Source of the DNA: Persicaria tinctoria
Taxonomy: Eukaryota; Streptophyta; Magnoliopsida; Caryophyllales; Polygonaceae
DNA: 64,000 bases
Reading direction: 5' to 3'
Assembly: GCA_037127255.1 (NCBI GenBank)
Contig: JBANSL010000005.1
Location: 83,271,160 to 83,335,159, forward strand
Positions 37,127-47,860 of the stretch are shown piece after piece. Below the pieces are notes generated by a model. The model was given only the letters and a program-made list of their open reading frames with translations, was not told the DNA's origin and ran no database searches. A program made the position numbers and the translations under genes. Every line of letters starts with the position of its first letter. Position 1 is the first letter of the stretch.

Positions 37127-37639
37127 CTAAAGCTTTCAGGCCTCTGGTGCGATTTCGCGTCCATGGAATTTTCTTAATTAAAACGGGATTATTTTTGTTT
37201 ACGTGTCATTTTCTAGATTAAAATGTCATTATATTTTTTGCCATATTAATTCAATTAATAGGTCAATATAGTTATGTAATTTTTTTTTATCTTTTTAGAT
37301 AATAAAATCTATCCAATATAACCTTATATCTCAATTATGTTTTTTATTATAAATATTCAACCTTATATCTCAATTAGATAGATGTCTTATCGTTTTAGAT
37401 AAATCTCTATAATATATACGATGTGTTTCATGCCGGCCATACGATTAAATCTCAAACCTGTTTTACTATTGCATAAACCATAAATATAATCCATGTTCCA
37501 TGACGAGGTGCAACTAGAGGAGGAAAACCCGAAAAGTAATTGAGTGTTTTTGTTGAGCAAAAAAAAGTAATTGAGGTAGTTAATTAGTGGACGGGTGCAA
37601 TTTTAGATCTCCTTAATTTGAACAATGATTTATAACGAT

Positions 37640-37912
37640 TTTTTTCTTTTTTTTTACAGTAGGCAAGAAATAGGTGGTCCTTACCAAAGTAAGGTGCCAC
37701 AATGATCATCCTCGCGGATGATGTTACACAGATCCCTAACAGTAGGGAGATTACAAAGCGTACAAGTATCCCTAGATTTAGCTATAAAATCAGCTGTCTT
37801 GTTTGCTTCCCTGTGGCAGTGTCTGAACTCTAGCTATGCTGTCAAAACTCGAGCTAAAATTCTTGATAAATTCCACTTCCCTCAAGATCTCCCATCTAAC
37901 GTCCATTAGGTT
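37640..37912 (-). pseudogene. LINE RNase H C-terminal remnant
   Basis: Several blocks align with the minus-strand LINE fragment at 57065-57310: GTAGGCAA, GATCATCCTCGCGGATGATG, TTTAGC...AATC...GC..GTTTGCTTC and CCATCT. The translated minus strand gives WEILREVEFI and similar RNase H-like residues, with several stops. It is a short decayed fragment carried inside the Helitron. Confidence 0.6.
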
Positions 37913-37919
37913 CTATATA

Positions 37920-38153
37920 CACACTTTTTGTTCGGAAATAAACGATGTTCGACTTTTGTACACATAATTTTAGGAGTTAAAAACTATATAAAATCTTATT
38001 TACTTTAATTATTTTTTTCACAATTTAATATTGATTATTAATAACTATTAAAATATGAAAAAAATGATTAAAATAAATACGATTTTATATAGTTTTAACT
38101 CCTAAAACTACATGCGCAAAACTCAAACATCGTTTATTTCCGGACGAAGGGAG
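37920..38153. mobile_element. Stowaway-type MITE, one end degraded
   Basis: The right end AAACATCGTTTATTTCCGGA then CGAAGGGAG pairs with a mutated left end (TTCGGAAATAAACGATGTT), with TA on both sides. Inner sequence is inverted (GGAGTTAAAAACTATATAAAA and its complement). Confidence 0.88.
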
Positions 38154-38469
38154 TATAATACTAGCTAGGCATAAGGGGTGCGCTACCGGCTCAGGTTCAA
38201 CCTCTGGAATTGGACTCTTCCCTTTCGACTTTGGTTTTTTATTTTGGCTCGGAAACGTGATGCTTCGATCCAAAACTGTCCAATCTTATTAACTAATTTG
38301 TAAAGTTTGTTAAAAAGGCTTGATGAAGAATCCCAAAACTCTTAAATTCTTCTATAATAATACATAAAAAGTTGTGTTCAGGCACCATTTATATATAGCT
38401 CATTTAACTCCATGGTTTAACCAACTCAATTAAATCATTTTCATCCCATTTTATAACAAATTAGATGCT

Positions 38470-38575
38470 TTAGCTCAATGGTTAAGATACTCAAAAAAAA
38501 AAAAAAGCTCAATGGTTAAGATGTAGGTAGTATTGCATGAGGTCCCAAATTCAAATCTCATTTACAACATTTTTT
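38470..38575 (+). repeat. tRNA-like (SINE-type) motif, A box duplicated
   Basis: TTTAGCTCAATGGTTAAGAT, an A-box-like sequence, occurs at 38470 and again after an A run at about 38505 (GCTCAATGGTTAAGATG). A B-box-like AAATTCAAATCTC follows at 38550. It looks like a tRNA-derived SINE head with a partial duplication. Confidence 0.45.
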
Positions 38576-39003
38576 TATTTGTATTTTTTAAGAGGTTTCT
38601 CTCTTGAGATTTTTACATTATAATCAACATGTCATCATTATATGGCAGATTAATGACACCAATTATATGGCAGATTTAATGACAGCAGATAAGCATTAAG
38701 ATTCATTATCAATATTTTTGCTAATTAAACCAGTACACATCCCTCCAATGATCTTTTGCTCTTTATAAAAAACAAACACATATATAATTATACTTGCATA
38801 TTTCATTCATAACTTATGTCTCATGTCTCGGGCGTAGCACGGGTCTGTCAACCTAGTAACAAATAAAAGTCTCTATTTCATTTATCTCATTTATCTAGTT
38901 CATGCAATAAGCATAAAGAAGGAATTCCTTTACTAATTTTGAAGAAAATATATTCTTTTAAATGTGAGTGTGTCACGGTATACCCAAATGTCATGGCTGC
39001 TCA

Positions 39004-39799
39004 TGATAACAAGCAATTGACTAGTCGGGCCAATTGCTAAAAGAAAAGCTCGATCTTACGTATACTCCTTGATTTCTGTAAATTGATACCGAATTTGTAA
39101 CGAGTAGACTCCGTAAATCGCTAATTAATTAACGATTGTTAACTAATTAATGATTGGAGCCGACTCGTAACCGATTGAATTGATGCCGAATGGAATCCGC
39201 CTCCACTTGCGCTCCCTCAACCAAACGAACTGGTGGTGAATGAATTAATTAACAAATCGGTTAATTAACTCCAATATGATGTGGTCGATGAATTGGAATG
39301 GAATGTAATCGGAAGTGGGTGGATTGATATCGAAGAACCCTTAGTCAAGGGTTTCTCCAATAATTTCAATCTGATTAATTCTAAAGTAAATTACAACTTA
39401 AATAGGAAAGATGTTAAGTGAGATTGACTCCTATGCAAAGAAACCCTAACTATCTCACAATTAAGAATAATTAACTAAAAATCCTAAGATAAATACTAAT
39501 AATATTCTATCTATCTAAAATGACTAAAAATAGGTAAAAAATAATAGTTTCTTGATGAGCAAGGAGATAGATTTCTCCTTAATATTATTCTCCTAAATAA
39601 CTAAATAAAAATAATTAAAATAGAAAATAATTCTCCAAGCCAAAACCGGTCAGCCCTACAGAACCCTTGACGTCGACCCCAGGACCCTCGATGTCAATCC
39701 TTCAACAAGTTTGAATCCATGGTGGCGCCTTCTTCTTTCTCGGGATGATCGGGTCCTCGAACCGCCTTGGCCCACAGAGAGCCCATCTTGATGGCATCA
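39004..39799 (-). repeat. 3' LTR of the small retrotransposon
   Basis: This uninterrupted 796-bp LTR serves as the pre-insertion reference for the Helitron site (CTAAAAATAGGTAAAAAATA near 39525-39545). Confidence 0.95.
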
Positions 39800-40505
39800 T
39801 TCTTCCCCACTTAGCTTCGATTCGTCCTCGAATCGACTCGTTGTAGGGCACTAGGGGAGCAGCAACCTTATCTTGAACAAAAAGAGGACTATAACGGACA
39901 ACTACCAGGAGATTTCGAGGTCGAGAAACCTCAAAATCAGTAGCGTCCTTGATGGCCTTGGAGCAATCAACATCAACGATCTGAATTGGCTCCTCGGTCA
40001 TACTTTTCTCAATATCAACGACCTCCTCCTTAGGCTCAACATCAGCGAAGACAACCTCATGAACATTGACGGACATGGTAAGCACATCCTGCGTAGAATT
40101 GCTGTCAACTTGCAGATCAGATTCGGAGTCCTTCCCGGGGGATTCTGGTTGTTTATGACCCACCATTGGAAAGATCTCGAAGTTTTCTACGCAGAGAATC
40201 TGAGATGAGGCGATTCTGAGGTCGGAATCAGCGGAAATCTGCAAAACAAAATCGTCGCGCAGTGCTGTTTTTCGGGCATGTTGGGCAACAAATTCCTCCT
40301 TCATCTTGGCCGCAATGGCATCAAGCCCGGCTTGAAGCCATGCCTCATCCTCTCGTCGTCGTTGTTGTCGTCCTCTCTTTTTCTCATCGATCTCCGCTTG
40401 CCCTTGAAGCCAAAGACGATGCCTTTGAGCCTCCCTTTGTCGCTGCCAATACCTCAAGAGTTCGGGATCATCATCCCCATCTCCCCATATCTCCCAAGTC
40501 ATCAA
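39702..40505 (-). CDS. Charged 267-residue protein of the small LTR element (unknown function)
   Basis: The frame starts about 50 bases downstream of the primer-binding site and ends inside the 3' LTR, so its last 33 or so residues are LTR-encoded. The N-terminal third is very charged and probably helical (ELLRYWQRQREAQRHRLWLQ, EKKRGRQQRRRED). The middle is acidic, and the C-terminus has RGRIEAKWGRMMP, overlapping the polypurine tract. There is no zinc knuckle, protease or RT motif. Position suggests a gag-like or accessory protein, but I recognise no family. No internal stops are present. Confidence 0.6.
   Translation of the reverse strand: MMTWEIWGDGDDDPELLRYWQRQREAQRHRLWLQGQAEIDEKKRGRQQRRREDEAWLQAGLDAIAAKMKEEFVAQHARKTALRDDFVLQISADSDLRIASSQILCVENFEIFPMVGHKQPESPGKDSESDLQVDSNSTQDVLTMSVNVHEVVFADVEPKEEVVDIEKSMTEEPIQIVDVDCSKAIKDATDFEVSRPRNLLVVVRYSPLFVQDKVAAPLVPYNESIRGRIEAKWGRMMPSRWALCGPRRFEDPIIPRKKKAPPWIQTC
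39800..39815 (-). other. Polypurine tract
   Basis: AAGTGGGGAAGAA directly precedes the LTR start TGATGCC in element orientation, the position of the plus-strand primer. Confidence 0.8.
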
Positions 40506-40553
40506 ATAAGTAGGACAACCATATTAATATCAAAGAGAATACGCACAAACCTG

Positions 40554-40565
40554 GCTCTGATACCA
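40554..40565 (-). other. Primer-binding site (tRNA-Met type)
   Basis: TGGTATCAGAGC on the minus strand lies two bases from the 5' LTR end, matching initiator tRNA-Met. Confidence 0.93.
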
Positions 40566-41098
40566 GTTGATAACAAGCAATTGGCTAGGCGGGCCAATTG
40601 CTAAAAGAAAAGCTCGATCTTACGTATACTCCTTGATTTCCGTAAATTGATACCGAATTTGTAACGAGTAGACTCCGTAAATTGCTAATTAATTAACGAT
40701 TGTTAACTAATTAACGATAGGAGCCGACTCGTAACCGATTGAATAGATGCCGAATGGAATCCGCCTCCACTTGCGCTCCCTCAACCAAACGAACTGGTGG
40801 TGAATGAATTAATTAACAAATCGGTTAATTAACTCCAATATGATGTGGTCGATGAATTGGAATGGAATGTAATCGGAAGTGGGTGGATTGATATCGAAGA
40901 ACCCTTAGCCAAGGGTTTCTCCAATAATTTCAACCTGATTAATTTTAAAGTAAATTACAACTTAAATAGGAAAGATATATGTTAAGTGAGATTGGCTCAT
41001 GTGCAAAGAAACCCTAACTATCTCACAATTAAGAATAATTAACTAAAAATCCTAAGATAAATACTAATAATATTCTATCTATCTAAAATGACTAAAAA

Positions 41099-41242
41099 CT
41101 AGTATGATCCCCGCGCTATGGCGCGATTTTTTATAAGTAAAATCTTACTAATATATTAAATTAATATTATAACATAATTGTAAAAGTTCAGATAATTAAA
41201 TATTTTGAATTAAACTCATGGGTTGAGAAAACGATTAAAGTA

Positions 41243-41314
<72 letters not shown>

Positions 41315-41626
41315 CTAATATTAATTTTATGTTTTCTTATTATTAATTTTATGTTTTGAATTAATCCCATTGTTTTTTTAGAAAAAAAACTACTAAAATT
41401 ATAATTTAGGCTAAGATCAATGTTTTGAATTAAGCCCAATAGTTAGTAAAATTAAATCAAAAAGAGAATTAAAGGAAAAAGAAGAAGAAAAATTAAAATT
41501 AAAGAAAATCAAAGAAAAATAGAAAAAAAAAATTGATTGGTCAAGACTCATAAAATTCCTCTAAGCTTGACACATCATCCTAAACTCTTCTAAATTAAGA
41601 GTTTATAAATTAAGAGTTTATATAGA
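41099..41626 (-). mobile_element. Short Helitron unit at the 3' end of the larger one
   Basis: A second Helitron 5' end (TCTATATAAACTCTTAATTT on the minus strand) occurs at about 41626. Sequence just beyond it (41633-41700, TAGTTAGTAAAATTAAATCA then AAAAGAGAATTAAAGG) repeats the interior at 41437-41560. So a complete short Helitron seems joined to a longer relative that has lost its own 3' end. Confidence 0.55.
41243..41312. repeat. (TA)n microsatellite
   Basis: About 70 bases of TA repeats within the short Helitron unit. Confidence 0.97.
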
Positions 41627-42418
41627 TATAGATAGTTAGTAAAATTAAATCAAAAAGAGAATTAAAGGAAAAGGAAAAAAAAATGATTAGTCAAGACTCC
41701 TAAAAATAAAGATCATGACAGTGAAAATTATTATTTTATTTACAAAGCAAATTGAATCAATAACTTCAGTTGGGTTGATGTTGCAACGTTGTGAAAGATG
41801 ATGCAACTAATTGTATGCTAAGCATATGCCTAAAGCATCTGCTGTCTCAAGAGAACGTCGGCTCCAAATTCAGAATTTTTGATTCGTTCATTTACTTGAA
41901 ATTTCAAGTGAATGATTATTTTTATATTCTTGTCAAAAACTCTCTTTGATCTAGCATTTTGATCTATTCATTATGCAGTTGTTGGCTATGAACGACGTTC
42001 AGTTTTGCCAATTGGGTGTGTCCCACTTGCTGATCAATCTCACTGGCTACTTGCCATTTTCAAAGATTAAAGTTCTTGTAAGTATAGCAGTAAGTTTTTA
42101 CTAAGGCTTCATTGCTGCTTAGAGATATTTCTTTAATGTTCCCGTCATTTTCATTGGTCAACTGAAACTATATTAGGTGTTCTACACTCCATTCCTCATG
42201 CATATATGGACATAGCTTGGAGTCTTGGACTCTCTCCTGCTACCAGGTAAAGATGCTTAAATTCCAATAATTATGTAAACTGGATCCTAGAAAGAAATTA
42301 TTTATTTCCACCGGCATAAGAGCCTTCTGACACTTGCAATGGATGAACACAATCACAAATGCGGGCCAAGTTGTGAAGTTTGAACACAGTATCCCCGCGC
42401 AGAATCCATAAGCAAGGT

Positions 42419-42540
42419 TAAATGTGCTTTACTTCCATGGAAACGCAGCTGAGTTTGGCCAGTTGTATGATCACTTTGCTCAGCTCAAGATCAATCTCAG
42501 GATCAATGAGTTTGACAAGTTTTATGGCTTTGTTTGTCTA
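42419..42540 (+). pseudogene. ABHD17-like alpha/beta hydrolase exon fragment
   Basis: Translation gives NVLYFHGNAAEFGQLYDHFA and QLKINLRIN, matching the plant ABHD17-like family segment around HGNAADLGQMY, which lies near the start of the hydrolase fold. The flanking sequence does not continue the family in any frame, and the nucleophile serine region is absent. It lies on the strand opposite to the Helitron's orientation. It is probably a captured exon. Sequence at 41975-42070 (reading VGYERRSVLPIGCVPLADQ) may be another captured exon, family unknown. Confidence 0.65.
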
Positions 42541-44273
42541 AGTTCCTTTGAACTTCTAGTCTATTCATCATGTTAATCAATGACTTTTCTACGTAGTATA
42601 TAACATTTTGTTGGGTTTTCATCAGTGTTCATGTTTATGATATATTTAAACTTTAAATGTATGACAGATAATTTCTGTAATCTCTAAGTTGCATCCTAAC
42701 AGCAAGCTATTCAGTATGTTGCGCAAATCTTATGTAGTTCAACTTCAATTAAGCACTGTTTTCTCTGAGAAAGGTTTTTGAATTATTGCATGCCTGCATT
42801 TTGTCTTGCAGCTGACTCTGAGAAAGGTCATGGACAAAGCAAAGCTATCAACCAAGTCTTGGATGGATATAGAGAGCAATGAACAAATGGCTTGGAAAAA
42901 TCATCAAATCGAAATAATTATTTAACCATAAATATATTATAAAATAAATAACATGACAGAATACATGGTCCAAAGGGGGATGATGTCCAAAAGAAACTAT
43001 TAACCAAAGTGGAGATAACATGAAAAAAAAACTGCATAAACACTACCAAACCAACAAAATAACGTTTATTCATATTGCCCCTGGTTGAACTCAGTCTTGC
43101 TCTGGCTCAATCTTCACCTCTCTTCTGTTTGGTAGTAGACATTTCGAAGTCATCCTGTTGCTCATCTTCACTATCAATCGCAATTAAGGATGTTGATATA
43201 ACTCCGGGAAAAGATAATCAGAATGAGTATCCTAACAGACGCGCAAAGGATTGGAAAAATTAGTAAAGTAAATTGAGAGCATAATATGTGATGGGTAGGT
43301 AATTCAGTTACCATTAGGGAAAGAGCATGTGCTTTGAATTGCTCAATACAGTTTACACCAGCTGTCATGTTCTGAACAATGTATGTCTTCTCCCATTCCT
43401 TCACAAAACGTCTGTAAACATATATATTTGAGCATTTGGATGGCAAAAGGAAATAAGAAAATAAATGACAAATACGAAGATAAGTTGTGAATGTATGAAG
43501 AATATGGAATAAAAACTATTTACCCTAGCTTGCTTGTCATGCAAAGTTGTGACGGAACACTGAACAATCAATTGAAAATCTTCATCGAACATCATCAAAG
43601 AGGCAGAACCGATGTCATCTTCTACTTTAACTTTCACTAAAAACCTACAATTGAATGTAAACAATTATGAGGGCTGGTGTGTAGAGTTTTCAAAAAAAAA
43701 AAAGTGTAAAAAGATTGCAGACATGACAACCCAAATAACATGAGGAAATTGGAGATTGAAGGTATAGTTGTCTTCAACAAAGGGGATAAAGCAACAGATC
43801 ATACAACAGTCACAGAAACCATTAACCACCTCAAGTACACAGATAAATAAGCCCGGTTCTAAAAGAGATTTCTGTAGACAGTGGCGGATCCAGAAATTTT
43901 TATAAGGGGGGGCTGAATTTTTTTTCCGATAATTGACGATTTGAAATGTTCGTGTCTGAGATTGTACCTATATAGACCATTGACACCTTCAGTCCTACTT
44001 ATTTGTTGAATGACACTAAAAACGCAACTATACTGTTTTGTGGATTTAGGATTTAGGAACCTACATCACCAACTGTACAAATGTAACTAGACCTGGGCAA
44101 ACGTGGGCATGGGCCGGGCTTGGGGTGGGTTTTACTCCAAATATTATCCCGGTGTTGCGGGGGTGCGTTGGCCGGGCTAAGCTCACTTCGCGTGGTGAAT
44201 GTATTGTCCAAGCTTGTCCGGTATTGCTGCAGGTACCCGTAAAATCTAAACGATATATGTACTTCGACAACAA

Positions 44274-44783
44274 CAAAAATGTTGTATGCTCTGTACTTTC
44301 AATCCAAAAAAATAAAATTTGCTGGAGTAATGAACAAGTTGCTTGATGTTGTCTACTTAAAACAAAAAAAAAAGGACAGTTGTTGAATTTTAATTAATAT
44401 TGTACTAGTTATTATAAGTATAGATAATAAGGAAAAAAAACAAAGGGGTTGGTGTTTTAAAAAAAAATACAGATGCATCAAAAAAAAAAAAGGGTTAGTG
44501 TTTTTTTTAAAAAATAAAAAAACAGAAACTGCTAATTGAAACAAAAGGTTAGCGTTTTTTTTTAAAAAAAAAATAGATGGTCAAAGTAAAAAATAGAAGG
44601 ACACGCGTTTTTTTTTTAAAAAAAAAATAGATGCTCAAAGAAAGGGGAAAAAAGATGTTGTATGCTCTGTACTTTCAATCCAAAAAAATAAAATTTGCTG
44701 GAGTAATGAAAAAGTTGCTTGATGTTGTCTACTTGAAACAAAAAAAAAGGACAGTTGTTGAATTTTAATTAATATTGTACTAG
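44274..44783. repeat. Direct duplication inside the hAT element
   Basis: A unit from GATGTTGTATGCTCTGTACT to AATATTGTACTAGT occurs twice, at about 44278-44408 and 44655-44783. Between the copies are repeated GTTTTTTTTAAAAAAAAA tracts. Confidence 0.9.
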
Positions 44784-44849
44784 TGAAGGAGACGCGTTTT
44801 TTTTAAAAAAAAAAAAAATAGATGCTCAAAGAAAGGAGAAAAAAGAAGG

Positions 44850-44930
44850 AGGCGAGATTCGAACATGGGATGCACCCTCCTGCCTCTTTGATCTCACGCA
44901 TGCCTCAACCATTGAGCTATCCCGTCTTTG
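44850..44930 (-). repeat. tRNA-like sequence inside the hAT element
   Basis: On the minus strand GGGATAGCTCAATGGTTGAG is followed about 45 bases later by CATGTTCGAATCTCGCCTCC. These resemble A and B boxes at tRNA-like spacing and the ends could partly pair. A degenerate tRNA gene or SINE head is likely. Confidence 0.5.
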
Positions 44931-46809
44931 TGATTTTTATTTACTTCTTTTATATATATTATCAAATTAACAGATATATAAAAATACACATACCCTTATT
45001 TTGGCCGGCGGGGGGCTTCAACCACCCCAAGCCCCCCCACAGATCCGCCACTGTCTGTAGACAATTTTCATGAATGCAGGGGATAAGAAAGATAAAGCAT
45101 GATTCTGTAGCCAAATAGACAGAGAATGATAGTTGAACCAAAATTCCCAAATGACTGTTGGGTAGACAAATGATAGCTGAGAAATCGTTAAACGCGAGAC
45201 CATTAAAAGGTATAGACAAACCATCAAATGACTTGATGATAATTGCTTCATTGACAATAATCTTCTTCGGATGTTGGGAGAACTTGAATTGACTATGATT
45301 GTCAATAAGGGCAAAGTTTGGCATAGTTGTGGTAGCAAACTCCTTAACATGATTAGAACTTCTCCAAATAAACTTTCCTCAAATATATGTTTGCTTCAAT
45401 TCGGCATCCCTACAAAAGAAAAATAAATGGAATTAGAGCGATGGAGTAGGAACATAAACATAATGGGATGTAAAAATGGAGAATATAGACATAATGGGAG
45501 TGAAACATGGACAACGTATTAGAAATGTACAAACCATTTCATCAGGGAGAACCAACTCCAAGGCTGGTTTTGTGTTGGATAGCCTTGACAAATATCCTTG
45601 ACGCTAGAAACCGTGGTTACTGCTCCTTTCATCGCCATGGTAAACCAAAGTGAGAGTCAATTGATGGGATGATGGGGAGTGGATTAAAAGGGACCTGTAT
45701 TTATAAAAGTGGAGGGAAGATGGATAAAATCAAATCATAATTTCAATTTTTTTGAGAAAATAAGAAGAAAATTAAAAAACTAACAAATTTTGTAGTCATA
45801 TGATAAAAACAAATCAATTGGCAGATAAGAACAAATCCAATTCAATAACAGAAAATAGGAATAACTAAAAAATGGATAAAATCAAATCAAAATTTAAGAT
45901 TTTTTGAGAAAATGCGAAGAAATTAAAAAGCTACCAAACCGGTCATCTGATAAAAAAAATTTCACTTGGAAAATACGAAACAAATCCAATTCAATCACAG
46001 AAAATTAATCCATATCTTTTTTTTTTCTTCCGAAAATCAGTTCATATCTAGTTATGTACTGTATATACGACTCAGCTATAAAAATCAGTCCATGGGTGTG
46101 TATGGGTACCTTTATAAACCAGCTTAAAATATAAATTATTAGCTGTTAAAAAAATAAACGAGTTTAAATGATGTATGGGAACAACAAATAAGCTTTAGTC
46201 AGTTAAAAAAAGGGTTTATAAATAAGCTTGCATATTGAAGCTTATTTTGAGGTTTATATTCCATAATTACTATTTTACCCCTTCTCTTTTATCTTATTTG
46301 GTTTGAAAGGACCACAATACTCCTAATAAAAACCAAATAAACTCCACTTTTTACAAATAAACTGTTTTTCGCTCCATACGGAGTTTATATTTTTTCATAA
46401 ATTTTTAACTACTTTTACCAACAGTTTATAAATTTTTACCCTGTTTATAATTTTAGTCAATTTATTAACCTCGTCCCATACGAACCCCATATCTTCAAAG
46501 AAATCAGTAAATATCTTCACAAAAATAAAATCTTCACAGAAATAGGAATAATTTTAAAAAAATAACAAACCTATACAAATCACTAAATCGTATCTACTGT
46601 ATATACTCACCTTCGCAGAAGGAGATGGGCAGCAATGGCCAACTTTGCTTCAAGGTCGAAATCCATTGCCGGTGGGTCTGGTGATGGTTGATTAGGATAA
46701 GGAGAGATGGATGATAAATGGACGAATTAGGAGAAGGAGATGGACATCGGAAGGGATGGAATCGGTCAGGCAAGCCATGGCGAACTGCTCATCGGAGGGG
46801 ATGAGTCAT

Positions 46810-47035
46810 TCGATTTCGGAGGCAACAATGGAAGTAATTGGACAGCAAAACCACAAGAGGGTTGAAGATGAAAGGGCTTTCGATTTCGGAGGCACGCCTA
46901 TTGAAGTAACTGGACAACAAAACCATAAGAGGATTGAAGATGAAAAGGGCTTTCGATTTCTGAGGCAACTATGGACGTAATTGGACACCAAAACCCTAAA
47001 CGATTGCAGATGAAAGGGGATTTGGATTTCGGAGG
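46810..47035 (+). repeat. Three imperfect tandem repeats of about 70 bp
   Basis: Three units share GAAGTAATTGGACAGCAAAA, GATGAAAGGGCTTTCGATTT and CGGAGG with substitutions. They lie near the 5' end of the Helitron. The open frame across them ends soon after and matches nothing known. Confidence 0.75.
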
Positions 47036-47550
47036 AATAAAAAATAATGAAAAAAATTAGACATCTTAATTAACGGGAAAAAAAAGGAGAATTAATGAAA
47101 AAATAAAGAAAAAGAGGCTGAAAATTTTTTGGTAGGTTAAAACTCCTAGAACTCCTCTAGACTTGACACATAAACTCTTAAAATTCCTTAAGCTTTACAC
47201 ATCATCCTAAGCTTGACACATCATCCTAAACTCTTCTAAATTTAAGAGTTTATATAGACAGGTAAAAAATAATAGTTTCTTGATGAGTAAGGAGATAGAT
47301 TTCTCCTTAATATTATTCTCCTAAATAACTAAATAAAAATAATTAAAATAGAAAATAATTCTCCAAGCCAAAACCGGTCAGCCCTACAGAACTCTTGGCG
47401 TCGACCCTAGGACCCTCGATGTCGACGCCAGGACCCTCGATGTCGATCCTTCAACAAGTTTGAATCCATGGCGCCTTCTTCTTTCTCGGGATGATCGGGT
47501 CCTCGAACCGCCTTGACCCACAGAGGGCCCATTTTGATGGCATCAGCTCA

Positions 47551-47860
47551 TCTATAAGAAGCAAACTATTGGAGGCCAAACTATTTCTGCTACCTCTATA
47601 CAAAATGGTGAATTTCTAAAGTTTTGGTGCTGCATACTAGTTTTGGTACTTTTCTCTCTTTTTTTGTTACTTGCATTTTAAATCATTATTGTTTCTTTCA
47701 AAATACTGATAACAGTAATTCATAGGTGGGAAACCAAGAGTCCTCAATTCCTCGTCCTGTGGACAAATCAAGGGGATTGTTACCTGAGGTAAAGTGGTGA
47801 GGACCATATCTTTCTTTCTAAAAGGTTTAGAGGATAACCGGTAAATCGCCGGTGCTGGAA
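47551..47860. other. Unassigned flank of the LTR element
   Basis: No gene is supported. The bases flanking the GCTCA duplication were contiguous with those before 39004 before the nest formed. Short frames are exon-like (VGNQESSIPRPVDKS from about 47726) but no family was recognised. Confidence 0.35.

Larger units (their letters stand above)
43879..45053. mobile_element. hAT-type non-autonomous element
   Basis: Ends CAGTGGCGGATCCAG and GATCCGCCACTG are flanked by a perfect 8-bp duplication TCTGTAGA (43871-43878 and 45054-45061). The interior has no transposase. It contains a direct duplication of about 130 bp (about 44274-44410 and 44655-44783) and runs of T next to A. A tRNA-like segment lies at 44850-44930. 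Confidence 0.93.
43280..45640 (-). pseudogene. RPA70-like OB-fold gene in Helitron, interrupted by hAT element
   Basis: Minus-strand exon-like pieces suggest a replication protein A large-subunit relative. Near 45638-45520 are MAMKGAVTTVSSVKDICQG and, in another frame, NTKPALELVLPDEM. At 45410-45070 is PNFALIDNHSQFKFSQHPKK, like the RPA-type domain (DUF223) of Helitron genes. At about 43648-43515 is RFLVKVKVEDDIGSASLMMF then DEDFQLI, typical of the C-terminal RPA OB fold. At 43412-43310 is RRFVKEWEKTYIVQNMTAG. The frame changes and a TGA near 45390 show decay or unrecognised splicing, and the hAT element at 43879-45053 separates the halves. It runs in the Helitron's own direction. The zinc-ribbon cysteines were not found. 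Confidence 0.6.
41099..47258 (-). mobile_element. Helitron carrying gene fragments, inserted in an LTR
   Basis: The left junction is AAAAA then CTAG; the right junction is ...TATATAGA then CAGGTAAAAA. In the intact LTR the site reads AAAAATAGGTAAAAA, so the element went between A and T, with one later T-to-C change at 47259. On the minus strand it begins TCTATATAAACTCTTAAA and ends with a GC-rich hairpin (CGCGCCATAGCGCG) and CTAG. It holds RPA-like exons, an alpha/beta hydrolase fragment, a hAT element and short repeats, but no Rep/helicase. Confidence 0.88.
39004..47545 (-). mobile_element. Small non-autonomous LTR retrotransposon, split by a Helitron
   Basis: LTRs at 39004-39799 and at 40568-41098 plus 47259-47545 are flanked by GCTCA (38999-39003 and 47546-47550). 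They read TGATGCCATC...CTTGTTATCA in element orientation. A tRNA-Met primer-binding site and a purine tract next to the other LTR fix the orientation as minus. The internal region is only about 770 bp and holds one 267-codon frame with no pol, so replication would need proteins from elsewhere. The right-hand LTR was interrupted by the Helitron at 41099-47258. Confidence 0.93.

Noticed and set aside
44850..44930. Functional tRNA gene
   Set aside because: Box-like motifs are present, but the stems are incomplete and it lies inside a transposable element.
38999..47550. First read as two separate genomic duplications around 39000-39800, 40570-41100 and 47260-47545
   Set aside because: TG...CA ends, a primer-binding site, a polypurine tract and matching GCTCA flanks show they are LTRs of one element split by a Helitron.
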